Part shown: positions 9,273-18,937 of the stretch, one piece after another
Layout of the letters: every line of letters begins with the position of its first letter
Position numbering within the stretch: the first letter of the stretch is position 1
Source of the DNA: Pseudomaricurvus sp965656525
GTDB taxonomy: Bacteria; Pseudomonadota; Gammaproteobacteria; Pseudomonadales; Cellvibrionaceae
Reading direction: 5' to 3'
NCBI GenBank assembly: GCA_965656525.1
Contig: CBFHKY010000011.1
Span: 1 to 64,000 of the forward strand
DNA length: 64,000 nucleotides
The notes under the pieces: model-generated
Database searches by the model: none
Seen by the model: the letters and a program-made list of their open reading frames with translations, nothing else
Told to the model about the DNA's origin: nothing
Position numbers and translations under genes: made by a program

Positions 9273-9352
9273 GGGGATAAGCGTCTTTGACAGGAAGAAT
9301 TCCTAGGCCGTGCTAGACTCATACACACAGTGTTAAAAGTAGAGCAGCCCTG

Positions 9353-10180
9353 ATGGAGACTGACAATAATTTGCCACCCGTTATATTGAGCCTGTCATCA
9401 CACGATCCATCGGGCAGCTCCGGCATTCAAGCGGACATTGAGTCGGCCGTCAGCCTAGGCTGTCATTGTGCTGCCATCGTCACATCGCTCATTACCAAAG
9501 ATACTCGTCAGACTCATGGCATTGTCCCCGTAGAGTCCTCCCTGATCATTGAGCAAGCCCGATCACTGCTCGAGGACATGCCCATTAAAGCCATCAAAGT
9601 TGGGTTTGTGGGCAGTGTTGCCAACGCTGAAGCCATTCACAGCATCCTGCGAGATTATCCTCACCTACCTGTTATCTTAGAGCCAACCAGTACTCTCTGT
9701 AACAATTACTTAGCGGATATGGACAGTATTCGCCTCGCTACCGACACACTATTGCTACCACTAGCCACTGTCGCTACCCCCGACCTGATTGAGGCTCACG
9801 ACCTTGCCCCCCAGGGGGATACCATTGACGCCTGTGCCCATGAGATATTAGAGAGCGGATGCGAGTACCTGCTTATCAGTGGTGCTAAGCGCTCAAACAG
9901 TACTTATGAGAATCACCTTTACACCAAGCGCGGATTAATTCGAACACACACTTGGCCGCGCTTAAAAGTTCTGTCTTATGGCAGCGGGGCTACTCTGGCG
10001 GCTAGTATCGCGTGTTATTTTGCGCATGGCCTACAGCCAGAAGAAGCCATTGCCCTAGGGCAACGCTTTGCGTGGAATGCTCTATCGAAGAGCCGACGAT
10101 TAGGAATGGGGCTACACATTCCTAATCGTCTTTTTTGGGCAAGCGACGACTCAGCAACGGCCCTTGAAAACCAGTCATAA
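9353..10180 (+). CDS. thiD: ThiD-like hydroxymethylpyrimidine(-phosphate) kinase, atypical active site
   Basis: Ribokinase-fold kinase that would phosphorylate HMP and HMP-phosphate for thiamine synthesis. 275 aa. The N-terminal HDPSGSSGIQADIESA matches the family, but the anion-hole/catalytic motif, normally GTGC or GSGC, reads GSGATLAAS (residues about 210-218), so the catalytic cysteine is alanine. The D-P-V phosphate stretch is also altered (VILEPTSTLCNN). It lies just upstream of hemL as in Pseudomonas, but thiE, often between them, is missing. It may have lost or changed activity. Confidence 0.82.
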   Translation: METDNNLPPVILSLSSHDPSGSSGIQADIESAVSLGCHCAAIVTSLITKDTRQTHGIVPVESSLIIEQARSLLEDMPIKAIKVGFVGSVANAEAIHSILRDYPHLPVILEPTSTLCNNYLADMDSIRLATDTLLLPLATVATPDLIEAHDLAPQGDTIDACAHEILESGCEYLLISGAKRSNSTYENHLYTKRGLIRTHTWPRLKVLSYGSGATLAASIACYFAHGLQPEEAIALGQRFAWNALSKSRRLGMGLHIPNRLFWASDDSATALENQS

Positions 10181-10277
10181 CCGCCCCTCTTCCTTGATCA
10201 TAAACGTGTAACACCTCGCATTTTGCGAACGGCTTAGCGATAATGAAAGCTGCATAATTTACGTTTAAGGTTTACTC

Positions 10278-11564
10278 ATGAGTCGTTCCACCGAATTGTT
10301 TCAGCAAGCCCAGCAACACATCCCAGGCGGGGTAAATTCTCCCGTACGAGCTTTCAAAGCTGTAGGCGGAACCCCTGTGTTTTTTGAGCGCGCAGAAGGT
10401 CCTTATCTGTATGATGCTGACAAGCAACGCTATGTGGATTATGTGCTGTCTTGGGGCCCTATGATTCTGGGCCATAACCATCCAGAAATTTTAGCCGCTG
10501 TGATCGAGAAAGCCCGTTCAGGCCTCAGCTTTGGTGCGCCTACCGCCATTGAGACCACATTGGCGGATACCGTTTGCAGCATCATGCCAGGTATGGATAT
10601 GGTGCGGTTTGTGAATTCAGGCACAGAAGCGACTATGAGCGCCATCCGCCTAGCCAGGGGCTATACCGGCCGAGACAAGATCGTCAAATTTGAAGGCTGC
10701 TATCACGGGCATTCCGATTCATTGTTAGTCAAAGCCGGATCAGGCGCCCTCACATTGGGGGTTCCTAGCTCACCTGGGGTCCCTGCCTCCCTCGCCGACC
10801 ACACGATTACACTCACCTACAACGACATTGAAGGTGTGGAATCTGCTTTTGCTGAAATCGGTGATCAGGTGGCGTGTATCATCGTAGAGCCTGTTGCCGG
10901 TAACATGAATTGCGTTCCGCCAATTCCTGGTTTTTTACAAAGCCTGCGCGAACAGTGCGATAAATACGGCGCTGTGCTCATCCTCGACGAGGTAATGACT
11001 GGATTCCGAGTCAGTGCTACCGGTGCGCAGGGTCACTATGGCGTAGAAGCAGACATCACCACCTTAGGCAAAATCATTGGTGGTGGCATGCCGGTGGGAG
11101 CTTTTGGCGGCAAGCAAGAAATCATGTCCTACATTGCGCCACTGGGTCCGGTGTATCAAGCTGGCACTCTGTCGGGCAACCCTGTGGCCATGGCTGCAGG
11201 CCTAAAAACATTGGAGCTGATTACAGAGTATCGTGACTTATATCCACTGCTCGCGAAAAAAACCAATCAGCTAGTCGAAGGGTTAAGAGCCAAGGCTGCC
11301 AAACATGGTATACCGTTAACCACGAATCATGTTGGCTCGATGTTTGGGTTTTTCTTTACCGAAGAGAACACCATTACTAATTACCAGCAAGTCATGGCCT
11401 GCAACACTGAACGTTTTAATCAGTTTTTTCATGGCATGCTGCTGCAGGGGGTTTATTTGGCGCCCGCAGCCTATGAAGCAGGTTTTGTCTCAATCGCTCA
11501 CAGCGACGATGACATCGCCTTCACCTTAGAAGCCGCTGATAAAGTGATGGCAACACTCAAATAA
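10278..11564 (+). CDS. hemL: Glutamate-1-semialdehyde 2,1-aminomutase
   Basis: PLP enzyme that converts glutamate-1-semialdehyde to 5-aminolevulinate in the C5 heme pathway. 428 aa, the normal length. The opening IPGGVNSPVRAF, GCYHGHSD, LILDEVMTGFR and the PLP lysine in LGKIIGGGMPVGAFGG are all in place. ATG at 10278 has AAGG about 9 nt upstream. The preceding 97-bp spacer is AT-rich and probably holds its own promoter. Confidence 0.97.
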   Translation: MSRSTELFQQAQQHIPGGVNSPVRAFKAVGGTPVFFERAEGPYLYDADKQRYVDYVLSWGPMILGHNHPEILAAVIEKARSGLSFGAPTAIETTLADTVCSIMPGMDMVRFVNSGTEATMSAIRLARGYTGRDKIVKFEGCYHGHSDSLLVKAGSGALTLGVPSSPGVPASLADHTITLTYNDIEGVESAFAEIGDQVACIIVEPVAGNMNCVPPIPGFLQSLREQCDKYGAVLILDEVMTGFRVSATGAQGHYGVEADITTLGKIIGGGMPVGAFGGKQEIMSYIAPLGPVYQAGTLSGNPVAMAAGLKTLELITEYRDLYPLLAKKTNQLVEGLRAKAAKHGIPLTTNHVGSMFGFFFTEENTITNYQQVMACNTERFNQFFHGMLLQGVYLAPAAYEAGFVSIAHSDDDIAFTLEAADKVMATLK

Positions 11565-11627
11565 GGCAGACTTTTATACGCTTGCGCGGCGAATTCAATC
11601 TCTTCGCAAGTGTACACAAGCTGGCCT

Positions 11628-11981
11628 TTAATGGAGAGAGCCACTCCATTCTGCAATTAAAGCTTGAATTTGTCTGACGGCTTCTCGTGGAGGCTCCACA
11701 ATTTGATAGCCAGACCAGCATGTTGTGGAACCTTGATCGTGTCGCTCCCACAAACAGTCGGCTTGAATGGACAGAAAGTGTTGCCCTTTAAGTGGTGAAG
11801 GGAGCAATAATTGAAAGCGATAAATTCGATCCGTCACTACCGATGACTGCCCCACCAACATCATTCCTGCCTCATGGATATTCGCTAACTTGCCGACTAC
11901 CGTTTTCGTGGACTCATCCACCACATCTACTGTAATGGTTAAACTGTGCCGAGTTTTACGACGTTGGTTGTCACTATTCAT
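11628..11981 (-). CDS. PilZ-domain protein
   Basis: 117 aa, single PilZ domain, so a likely cyclic-di-GMP receptor. The RxxxR switch is RRKTRHS near the N-terminus, and the (D/N)xSxxG element appears as NIHEAGM, with H in the Ser position. Its start overlaps the DUF1631 gene by 8 bp, so the two are cotranscribed and probably coupled in translation. The target of the PilZ domain is not visible from sequence. Confidence 0.87.
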   Translation of the reverse strand: MNSDNQRRKTRHSLTITVDVVDESTKTVVGKLANIHEAGMMLVGQSSVVTDRIYRFQLLLPSPLKGQHFLSIQADCLWERHDQGSTTCWSGYQIVEPPREAVRQIQALIAEWSGSLH

Positions 11982-13344
11982 GAGCTACGGCTACCTGATT
12001 AGTCAAGCCAAGCCTTATAAGATGTGAGCTCGCAAAGATTCGATTAAGAATACAGTCGACATAAGGCTGACCGTTATACAACAGGATCTTTGTTTTTCCC
12101 GTCACTATCGATCGAGCCAATTCCAGTGCAGGTTTAATCACCACCGATTTACCGTTCTGATCCACCAAAATATAATGCTGAGTCTTCTCGTTAAAAAACG
12201 CTACTTTCATGCGTTTACCCGTGCTCAACTCTATCCAACTGCCAGTCCCTAGTTGACTGATTTCGGCAAGCGCTTGAGCTTCTTCGGGGCCGGGATGTTC
12301 AGAATCTTCAGGCCTACGCCACGCTTTTTTGGCAGCCAAGAATTCCAGTTTTTGCCGCATAGAAGCTGGAGCTGGAGCAACCTGCTGTCCCATTAGTGCC
12401 ACACGCTGAAGGGCAACTAAAGCATCCAGCAGCTTTTGGCCTTTGTCGGAATCATACCCAATACTCTGCAAACCTTCGCTTAAACGCTCTAATAAATCAG
12501 TGTGCAGGTCTTGCTGAAACGCCCTTTCGGCTGGATTATCTTTAGGCTTTATACTCCACAAAACATCATCTGTGGTTTGCAGTACTTTGTTCCAAGCGTC
12601 CGACGTTTCGCTGTAACGCAATAACACAAACGCCATGTAATCCGACCAGGGCTGCAACAACAACAGCAACACCGCGGCTGGCAACGCCAAGTCATCAATC
12701 CGCTGGTGCACTTCTTGATTGATTCGCAGCTTCACTTCTAACAACTGCTCTTCACCCTGAATTTTTTCTAACGCACGCCCCTCTACGGCATTGTGGCTGT
12801 GGGAGATTTTTTGTACATGAGACGTAAGCTCATCAAGAAAGCCACCAAATACAGAAGTGTCATCAGTGAACTCTTCCAGTATCCGACCCACCATATCTTG
12901 CACCAGCTCTGTGATTGCATAGGCGCTGTTACCGTGGATATCCACCCAAAGAATAGAGGCTTCGGATAATTGATTCAGTAACGCTCTTGCGGGATGATCT
13001 GGCGACTCAAACAGTTTTCGATCAAGGTAGGCGACTTTTAGGTAAGGTACGTGCAAATAGCTCAGGAGTGCTTTAATAGCACTGGGAATCACGTCATCTT
13101 CCAGCAAGTGCTCAAACACCATCCCAGCAAGATCAAGAGGGTGAAAAGTGAGCGCATCAATGGCACCGCCCTGACCTGATGGAGCCTTAAACTGGCTCAA
13201 TAGCTGATGATTATCGCGGAAGGCGTGCTGTGGCTTCAGCGCACTGGGTGAGCAACCAGCCACTTGGTGTCGGTAAGCGTCTAAAGCTCGTCGCTGTAAG
13301 CCTTCAAGCGCATCGTACAGCAGGCCTTTATGGGGGCTTTTCAT
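11974..13344 (-). CDS. DUF1631 family protein
   Basis: 456 aa, predicted soluble and mostly helical. The LTFHPLDLAGMVFEHLLEDD and PYLKVAYLDRKLF stretches and the C-terminal beta domain (GSWIELSTGKRMKVAFFNE, then ILVDQNGK) are the DUF1631 pattern. Family members are commonly 700 residues or more, so this is a short version lacking much of the N-terminal part. Its overlap with a PilZ gene suggests a link to c-di-GMP control. Biochemical function is unknown. Confidence 0.82.
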   Translation of the reverse strand: MKSPHKGLLYDALEGLQRRALDAYRHQVAGCSPSALKPQHAFRDNHQLLSQFKAPSGQGGAIDALTFHPLDLAGMVFEHLLEDDVIPSAIKALLSYLHVPYLKVAYLDRKLFESPDHPARALLNQLSEASILWVDIHGNSAYAITELVQDMVGRILEEFTDDTSVFGGFLDELTSHVQKISHSHNAVEGRALEKIQGEEQLLEVKLRINQEVHQRIDDLALPAAVLLLLLQPWSDYMAFVLLRYSETSDAWNKVLQTTDDVLWSIKPKDNPAERAFQQDLHTDLLERLSEGLQSIGYDSDKGQKLLDALVALQRVALMGQQVAPAPASMRQKLEFLAAKKAWRRPEDSEHPGPEEAQALAEISQLGTGSWIELSTGKRMKVAFFNEKTQHYILVDQNGKSVVIKPALELARSIVTGKTKILLYNGQPYVDCILNRIFASSHLIRLGLTNQVAVAHE

Positions 13345-13578
13345 GAATCATGCCCCCAGCCAGATAATGCTCTAGCATAGGGGGTCACCATAACGACTAT
13401 TAAACAGGCGGTGCGGGCAACCATTTTTACTTAACTCGACATTAAATTTATGTTTATTCAACTCAGTATAGACAATTCGAGCCAACTTCCTCTTTAAATA
13501 TAGTCGCGAATGGAAGGGCTGGCACGAAAGTCATCATGATTATACGCTGTTGATATCTTAATGTCGGCTTTATGCCTA

Positions 13579-14034
13579 TCAAGGGCTGACGTTTAGTCGC
13601 CGTAATAACGCTTCTTCATCTTCGCAGCGCCCAACACATAAGCGCTCCGCTTGGCGAGCAAAGCGCTCTGCCTGACTCTGTTCCCCCAGTGCGGCGTGGG
13701 CTTCGGCCAGTAATCGATAAAAGCCACCAAAACGACGATCAATACGAAGCCCCTGTTCAGCGACGGCAATCGTTTGTTGCCATTGACGTTGCGCGAGCAA
13801 GCTCCTGCCCTCTGTCATCAGGCTATCTAAAACACTTTGACGAGCTGTGACTCCGGTACTGATTGGGGGTTCGTTCATCACCCCCTCTCCTGACGGCTGA
13901 CGGTGTTCCTCAACCGTTGGCGCTTGCGGATGACTCACATCCCCTATTGGCGCCCGCCGAACAGAGCTTGACTCACAACCCACAAGCAAGCAAGCACCTA
14001 AAAAAACCATCCACAATTTTTGATTCAAAACCAT
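13579..14034 (-). CDS. TPR-like lipoprotein downstream of PBP1b
   Basis: 151 aa. The signal peptide MVLNQKLWMVFLGACLLVGC ends in a lipobox (LVGC), giving an outer-membrane or periplasmic lipoprotein. A Pro-rich linker is followed by one to two TPR-like helical hairpins (SLLAQRQWQQTIAVAEQGL, then FYRLLAEAHAALGEQSQAE). The ATG at 14034 overlaps the end of the PBP1b gene by 10 bp, so it is translated with it and could be an accessory protein of that synthase. The longer in-frame start at 14052 would spoil the signal peptide. Confidence 0.82.
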   Translation of the reverse strand: MVLNQKLWMVFLGACLLVGCESSSVRRAPIGDVSHPQAPTVEEHRQPSGEGVMNEPPISTGVTARQSVLDSLMTEGRSLLAQRQWQQTIAVAEQGLRIDRRFGGFYRLLAEAHAALGEQSQAERFARQAERLCVGRCEDEEALLRRLNVSP

Positions 14035-16352
14035 TTTCTCATCCAGTGCCACACAGGGTTTTCAACCCAATCACAAGGCGCATGTTGCGTCGGTCGTACG
14101 CTTTTTAGAAAAGGCATGACTCGCGCCCCACGACAATTTTCACCGCTTAATTTTCCAGAAACTGGATCAATCCAAAGATAATCCACTTGATCGCTGGTAT
14201 GTACGTCTAAACTCTCTGAAGACCAAGTTTGAAACAGTTCACCCCACACTCGCAGTGCTCCCGATGATCCGGTTAAAGGGGTCTGCTGATTATCATCGCG
14301 ACCAACCCAAGTTATCGCTAAATGTTGACCACTAAAACCGGCAAACCAGCTGTCTCGCTGCCCATCCGACGTGCCCGTTTTACCGGCAACTGACATCCCT
14401 TGCGGTAATACTTGCGACAAGCGCTTACCGGTCCCCTCTCGAACAACCCCTTGCAACCCATATTGCAACAAAGCGACCGTATTGGCATCCAGTGACGAAG
14501 CCAGACTGATAGGGTAACGAGATAACGGCTTGCCACTGGCATCCTGCACCACTCGGATCGCGCGCAGAGGCATCACCACTCCATCATTGGCAATACTGTG
14601 GTACATTGCAGCCACTTCTTGCGGGGTCAACTCTAGCGTTCCCAACAACAATGAAGGCACAGCTTCTACAGGCTTGGTGACTCCCAACTGTTTCATAGTG
14701 CTCATCACTTTAGACAAGCCTATTGTCATTCCTAAACGCACAGTCGCCTGATTATAAGAATGCGTAAACGCTTCCATCAGCGTGACGTCACCGTGGGACT
14801 GGTGATCGAAATTAGCTGGCTGCCAGACTTCATTACCAGCGTCTTTCACACGAACAGGAGCGTCACTCACCAAGCTGGCCAAATGATACCCTTGCTGCAA
14901 AGCGGTGAGATAAACCGCCGGCTTTACCAAAGAACCAATGGGACGCGAAGCATCCAGCGCACGATTAAAACCGTAGAATTTCGGTTTGCGATCCCCCACG
15001 ACTGCCAACACTTCACCGGTGCCAACTCCGGTGACAAACACCGCACCCTGCAAAACATTCGTAGACAATCCGTACTGTCGCTCCAATGCCGGCAAGGTAT
15101 TCTGTAAAGACGCTTCAGCCCGGCGCTGAGCAGTTAATGACAGTGTGGTAAATACTTTGAGCCCTTCACTGCCCAGTACCTCATCACTGTACTCTTTGCG
15201 TAACTGGCGCTTAACCAAATCAATAAAGGCGGGGTATTCCTGCAGTGTACGCTGCGTGGCAGACACAATTCCCAGCGGTGCACGCTTGGCGGTATTCGTT
15301 TGCTCTGGAGTGAGCAAGCGCTGTTCTTGTAACACAGAAAGCACGACATTGCGCCGCGCAAGGGCGCGCTCTGGGTGACGCCAAGGATTATAAAAAGAAG
15401 CCCCCTTAACCAAACCTACCAACAGCGCTAATTGCTCAGGTTTCAGATCCTGCAAAGGTTTACCAAAATAATGTTTTGCGGCTAAACCAAAGCCATGTAT
15501 CTGTCGCGGCCCACTTTGCCCCAAATACACTTCATTCATGTAGGCTTCTAAAATATCCGCTTTGCTGTAATGAATTTCCAACAACGCGGACATCAAGACT
15601 TCAGTCACCTTACGCGACAAGGTTCGGCTCTGGTCTAAAAAGAAGTTTTTCACCAGTTGCTGAGTCAGTGTACTGCCACCTTGTACCACTCGCCCAGACT
15701 GTAAGTTCACCAAAGCGGCCCGAGCAATAGACGGTAAAGACACCCCCCAATGCTGAGCAAAACTGCGATCCTCAACCGCAATCAAAGCTTCACCCAATAA
15801 TGGCGGCACCTGTTGTAACTGAATCAATTCGCGATCTTCTTGCAACGATGGGTATACCCCACCAATCAACGCAGGCTCTAACTGCACAACCGTATCGCTA
15901 CCCCCAGAAAGCACCGTTAATCCACTGACATAAGTGTTGCTTAACTGGAAGCGAATATGGCGAGCAGCAACTTGGCGCTGACCATCGGAAAATGCACGGA
16001 CAAAGATCTCAACTTGATTGCCATTGTGACTCCACTGACCAACCCGCCTAACTGTCTTGACCGCTTGGTAGTTCAAAGCCTTCAGTTCAAAGCGTAAATC
16101 CTCTTGCGATAAAGCCTTACCCTCAAAAACCTCCAGAGGCTGGGCATACACTTTTGCTGGCAACGCCCATTTGCGGCCAGCAAATTGATCCCTCACCTGA
16201 AAGTCCAGCCATGCCACCCAGAAACCAGTCCCTAGCACACTTAACACCAGAATTATTTTTACTGTTGTGCGCCACAGAGTATGAGATGAGCTTGTCTGCG
16301 GGACATTTTTTTTAGCGCGAGAGCGCTTAGGAGGAGGTCTTTTTCTGGTCAT
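14025..16352 (-). CDS. mrcB: Penicillin-binding protein 1B, bifunctional peptidoglycan synthase
   Basis: Polymerises lipid II and cross-links the glycan at the inner membrane. 775 aa from the ATG at 16352. A basic cytoplasmic tail (RKRPPPKRSRAKK) precedes one membrane helix, the UB2H-type region, the GT51 domain with AVEDRSFAQHWGVS and GGSTLTQQLVKN, and the transpeptidase with SxxK in SRPIGSLVKP, SxN in SYNQA, and KTGTSDGQRD. Frames continuing to 16469 add an unlikely hydrophobic leader. Divergent from the kinase gene at 16455. Confidence 0.95.
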   Translation of the reverse strand: MTRKRPPPKRSRAKKNVPQTSSSHTLWRTTVKIILVLSVLGTGFWVAWLDFQVRDQFAGRKWALPAKVYAQPLEVFEGKALSQEDLRFELKALNYQAVKTVRRVGQWSHNGNQVEIFVRAFSDGQRQVAARHIRFQLSNTYVSGLTVLSGGSDTVVQLEPALIGGVYPSLQEDRELIQLQQVPPLLGEALIAVEDRSFAQHWGVSLPSIARAALVNLQSGRVVQGGSTLTQQLVKNFFLDQSRTLSRKVTEVLMSALLEIHYSKADILEAYMNEVYLGQSGPRQIHGFGLAAKHYFGKPLQDLKPEQLALLVGLVKGASFYNPWRHPERALARRNVVLSVLQEQRLLTPEQTNTAKRAPLGIVSATQRTLQEYPAFIDLVKRQLRKEYSDEVLGSEGLKVFTTLSLTAQRRAEASLQNTLPALERQYGLSTNVLQGAVFVTGVGTGEVLAVVGDRKPKFYGFNRALDASRPIGSLVKPAVYLTALQQGYHLASLVSDAPVRVKDAGNEVWQPANFDHQSHGDVTLMEAFTHSYNQATVRLGMTIGLSKVMSTMKQLGVTKPVEAVPSLLLGTLELTPQEVAAMYHSIANDGVVMPLRAIRVVQDASGKPLSRYPISLASSLDANTVALLQYGLQGVVREGTGKRLSQVLPQGMSVAGKTGTSDGQRDSWFAGFSGQHLAITWVGRDDNQQTPLTGSSGALRVWGELFQTWSSESLDVHTSDQVDYLWIDPVSGKLSGENCRGARVMPFLKSVRPTQHAPCDWVENPVWHWMRKWF

Positions 16353-16454
16353 GGCGCAAGTGTACTGACTCTTTGTGGGTAGACAAGGCATAATAGCCTT
16401 CGAGACATAGAACGCGCAGATGTTCACTAAGAACCCCAAAAGACAGGACACAAA

Positions 16455-17456
16455 ATGAGCAATTATCACGTTTATGGCATTGGCAACGCGCTTGTGGACA
16501 CCGAAATCGAAGTCAGCGATGAAGACTTACATCAACTAAATATTGATAAGGGCGTAATGACCCTAGTTGATGAACCTCGCCAAAAAGAGCTGATCGACCA
16601 GCTTGCGGATCACTTGGTCGCTTCTAAACGCGCCAGTGGCGGCTCTGCTGCCAATACTATCATCGCGGCCAGCTACTTTGGTGCCAATGCCTTCTACAGT
16701 GGCAAAGTAGCCAGTGATGATAACGGCGATTTCTATTTAGCAGACCTAGAAGCTGCAGGTGTTGATTATCACCGTCAACTGGAAAGAGAAGCGGGCGTGA
16801 CCGGCAAGTGCCTGGTGATGATCACGCCAGACGCCGAGCGTACCATGAACTCCTATCTGGGTATCAGTGAGTCTCTGTCCAGCAGTGAACTGCACCCAGA
16901 AGCAATAGCCTGTTCAAAGTATGTGTATCTTGAGGGTTATCTTGTTTCCTCCGAAACCGGTCGTGCCGCCGCCATCAGCGCGCGTAAACACGCTGAACAA
17001 AAGGGTGTTAAAACCTCAATCAGCCTATCCGACCCCGCTATGGTGCAGTTTTTCCGCGATGGACTGAATGAAATGATCGGCAATGGCGTGGACTTGTTGT
17101 TTTGCAACGAAGGCGAGGCACTAGGCTTCACCGACACCCGTTCACTGGAAGACGCGGTTACAGCGCTGAAAAAAATTGCTAAAACTTTTGCGGTCACCTT
17201 AGGTGATAAAGGCGCACTGATCTTTGATGGCACTAATGAGCACCGTATCGAAAGTTTTCCAGTAACCGCCGTCGACACCAACGGCGCAGGCGATATGTTT
17301 GCGGGGGCTTTTCTGTATGGTATCACTCACGGGATGAGCTATGCACAAGCGGGACTATTGGCGAGCCGCTCTGCCGCTCAAGTGGTTAGCCAGTTTGGTC
17401 CTCGCTTACGCCCTGAGCAACACCAAGAGATCCTGCAAGCGCTAGCACTGGCTTAA
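16455..17456 (+). CDS. PfkB-family kinase, probable adenosine kinase
   Basis: 333 aa ribokinase-like sugar/nucleoside kinase. The GGSAANTI stretch near residue 62, the substrate-side YLGISESL motif, and the C-terminal catalytic signature DTNGAGDMFAGAFL with the base aspartate are present. The overall pattern fits the proteobacterial adenosine kinase group, but nucleoside specificity cannot be read from sequence alone. The ribosome site AGACAGGA is about 8 nt before the ATG. Transcribed divergently from mrcB. Confidence 0.88.
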   Translation: MSNYHVYGIGNALVDTEIEVSDEDLHQLNIDKGVMTLVDEPRQKELIDQLADHLVASKRASGGSAANTIIAASYFGANAFYSGKVASDDNGDFYLADLEAAGVDYHRQLEREAGVTGKCLVMITPDAERTMNSYLGISESLSSSELHPEAIACSKYVYLEGYLVSSETGRAAAISARKHAEQKGVKTSISLSDPAMVQFFRDGLNEMIGNGVDLLFCNEGEALGFTDTRSLEDAVTALKKIAKTFAVTLGDKGALIFDGTNEHRIESFPVTAVDTNGAGDMFAGAFLYGITHGMSYAQAGLLASRSAAQVVSQFGPRLRPEQHQEILQALALA

Positions 17457-17518
17457 GCCTTTCGTTGGAACAAGAGAGGGGCCGTCGCTCAAAAGCTCTG
17501 CCCCCAGCTTCGACAGAC

Positions 17519-17553
17519 GGATACTCTTTACCTACTAAAGGAGAAGAGTATCC
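17519..17553. terminator. Convergent-gene hairpin, perfect 10-bp stem
   Basis: ggatactctt (17519-17528) pairs with aagagtatcc (17544-17553) around a 15-nt loop, between the converging kinase and DUF2333 genes. It lacks a T-run, so it may be a bidirectional barrier or RNA-end stabiliser rather than a classic terminator. Confidence 0.5.
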
Positions 17554-17569
17554 GCTTAGCATCCCATCA

Positions 17570-18721
17570 TTACCCCTGAGACAAGAGCGACCTTAAATCA
17601 ATAATGGCGGCATTGGCTCTAGAAATGTAAGACGCCATCACCAATGAGTGATTGGCTAACACACCAAATCCATCGCCATTCAAAATCACAGGGCTCAATA
17701 TAGGCTCCTGAGTGGCTTCCAGCTCCCGAATAATCTGCTGCAAGCTCACGCCAGCGTTCTTTTGCGACAGCACATCNNNNNNNNNNNNNNNNNNNNNNNN
17801 NNNNNNNNNNNNNNNNNNNNNNNNNNNNNNNNNNNNNNNNNNNNNNNNNNNNNNNNNNNNNNNNNNNNNNNNNNCGGCAAAATCCACCTCAGCGGCCTTT
17901 AGAAAATGCAACAACGCCCAAGCACTGCCCCGAGCTTCGTAAAAAACATCATCGATTTCCAGCCACGGCGTTTTCACTTCGGACTCAACCGGTGCATAGG
18001 TGGATCGCGAAGCATTTTGCTCACCGGCCAAATCCGTATTCAAGCGACGCTGCCCCACACTGGCACTTAAACGCTGTGACAAGCTGCCCAAACGAGTTTC
18101 CACCGTTCGCAACCAGTAATGCAGGTTATCCGCACGCGCAAAGAATTGTGCGTTGTGTTGGTCTTCGTCCACCAAGCGCCCCAAATAGTCTTCCAATGCG
18201 CGCACGCCTTCACGATATTCAGACTCAGATGCGGGCACCACCCAACTGTTATGGTTAAAGTTAAAGCGCGATTCGGCTTTTGCAAGAGCGGAATCTTCTG
18301 TGGATTGCGACTGTGAACGACTGAACGATTCGCGCATGGCTTTGCTCAAATCTCGAGCTTGAATAAGCACGCCATATTCCCAGTTAGGAATATTATCCAG
18401 CCAAACCCCCGGCGGCATAATGTCGTTTGAAAGAAACCCGCCAGGCTTTTCCAGTAGCGTGTCCATAACGGTGACCAGCGTGGCCGTTGTGGCGACGCCC
18501 ACAACGGGACGTCCGCTTTGCTCCCCAACCTGTAAACGATCGCGTACTGAAAAACTGTCCGGCGTTGAACTCCAAACAAAGCCCATAACCAACATAGCCA
18601 GAAAATACACGATGACCAGAATTAAAATCACGCGAGGGAGAACACCAGCACCCACGAAATCCTCTTTCCAATCCTGAAAGCGTTCGCGAATACCTTGTCC
18701 TAAGCCAGAGAGCTTTTTCAT
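17570..18721 (-). CDS. DUF2333 family membrane protein, with assembly gap
   Basis: About 383 aa including a stretch hidden by 98 N. A basic N-terminus is followed by one membrane helix (VILILVIVYFLAMLVMGFVW) and a long, mainly helical periplasmic domain; PPGVWLDNIPNWEYGVLIQ and FNHNSWVVP are recognisable DUF2333 features. The ATG at 18721 is chosen because AAAGGA precedes it by 7 nt; the longer frame to 18775 has no such support. Function is unknown. The gap preserves the frame. Confidence 0.85.
   Translation of the reverse strand: MKKLSGLGQGIRERFQDWKEDFVGAGVLPRVILILVIVYFLAMLVMGFVWSSTPDSFSVRDRLQVGEQSGRPVVGVATTATLVTVMDTLLEKPGGFLSNDIMPPGVWLDNIPNWEYGVLIQARDLSKAMRESFSRSQSQSTEDSALAKAESRFNFNHNSWVVPASESEYREGVRALEDYLGRLVDEDQHNAQFFARADNLHYWLRTVETRLGSLSQRLSASVGQRRLNTDLAGEQNASRSTYAPVESEVKTPWLEIDDVFYEARGSAWALLHFLKAAEVDFAXXXXXXXXXXXXXXXXXXXXXXXXXXXXXXXXXDVLSQKNAGVSLQQIIRELEATQEPILSPVILNGDGFGVLANHSLVMASYISRANAAIIDLRSLLSQG
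17777..17874. other. Assembly gap (98 N) within the DUF2333 gene
   Basis: Run of N with non-overlapping flanks. Reading frames on both sides agree with the printed length. Confidence 0.98.
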
Positions 18722-18937
18722 GTTGCGTCCTTTTAGAAAGCCTGACCTGCACACTAAGGGAGCAGGCTCAAACAAATCAATTAAAGTGTACGGAAAGGGC
18801 GTGGGATCTTTAGAAATCCAGCATCAGGCAGCCAATTGCTGCTCCATAAAAACGACCTCCAATGGAGGTAGAATAGCATGATCATCCAACAATGACGTCG
18901 CTACGAACCAACCTTCAAAGGCTTATTTCTGGAGCCA

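Noticed and set aside
13522..13535. GGCACG sequence resembling a sigma-54 -24 element
   Set aside because: No GC at the required spacing, and no gene follows on that strand.
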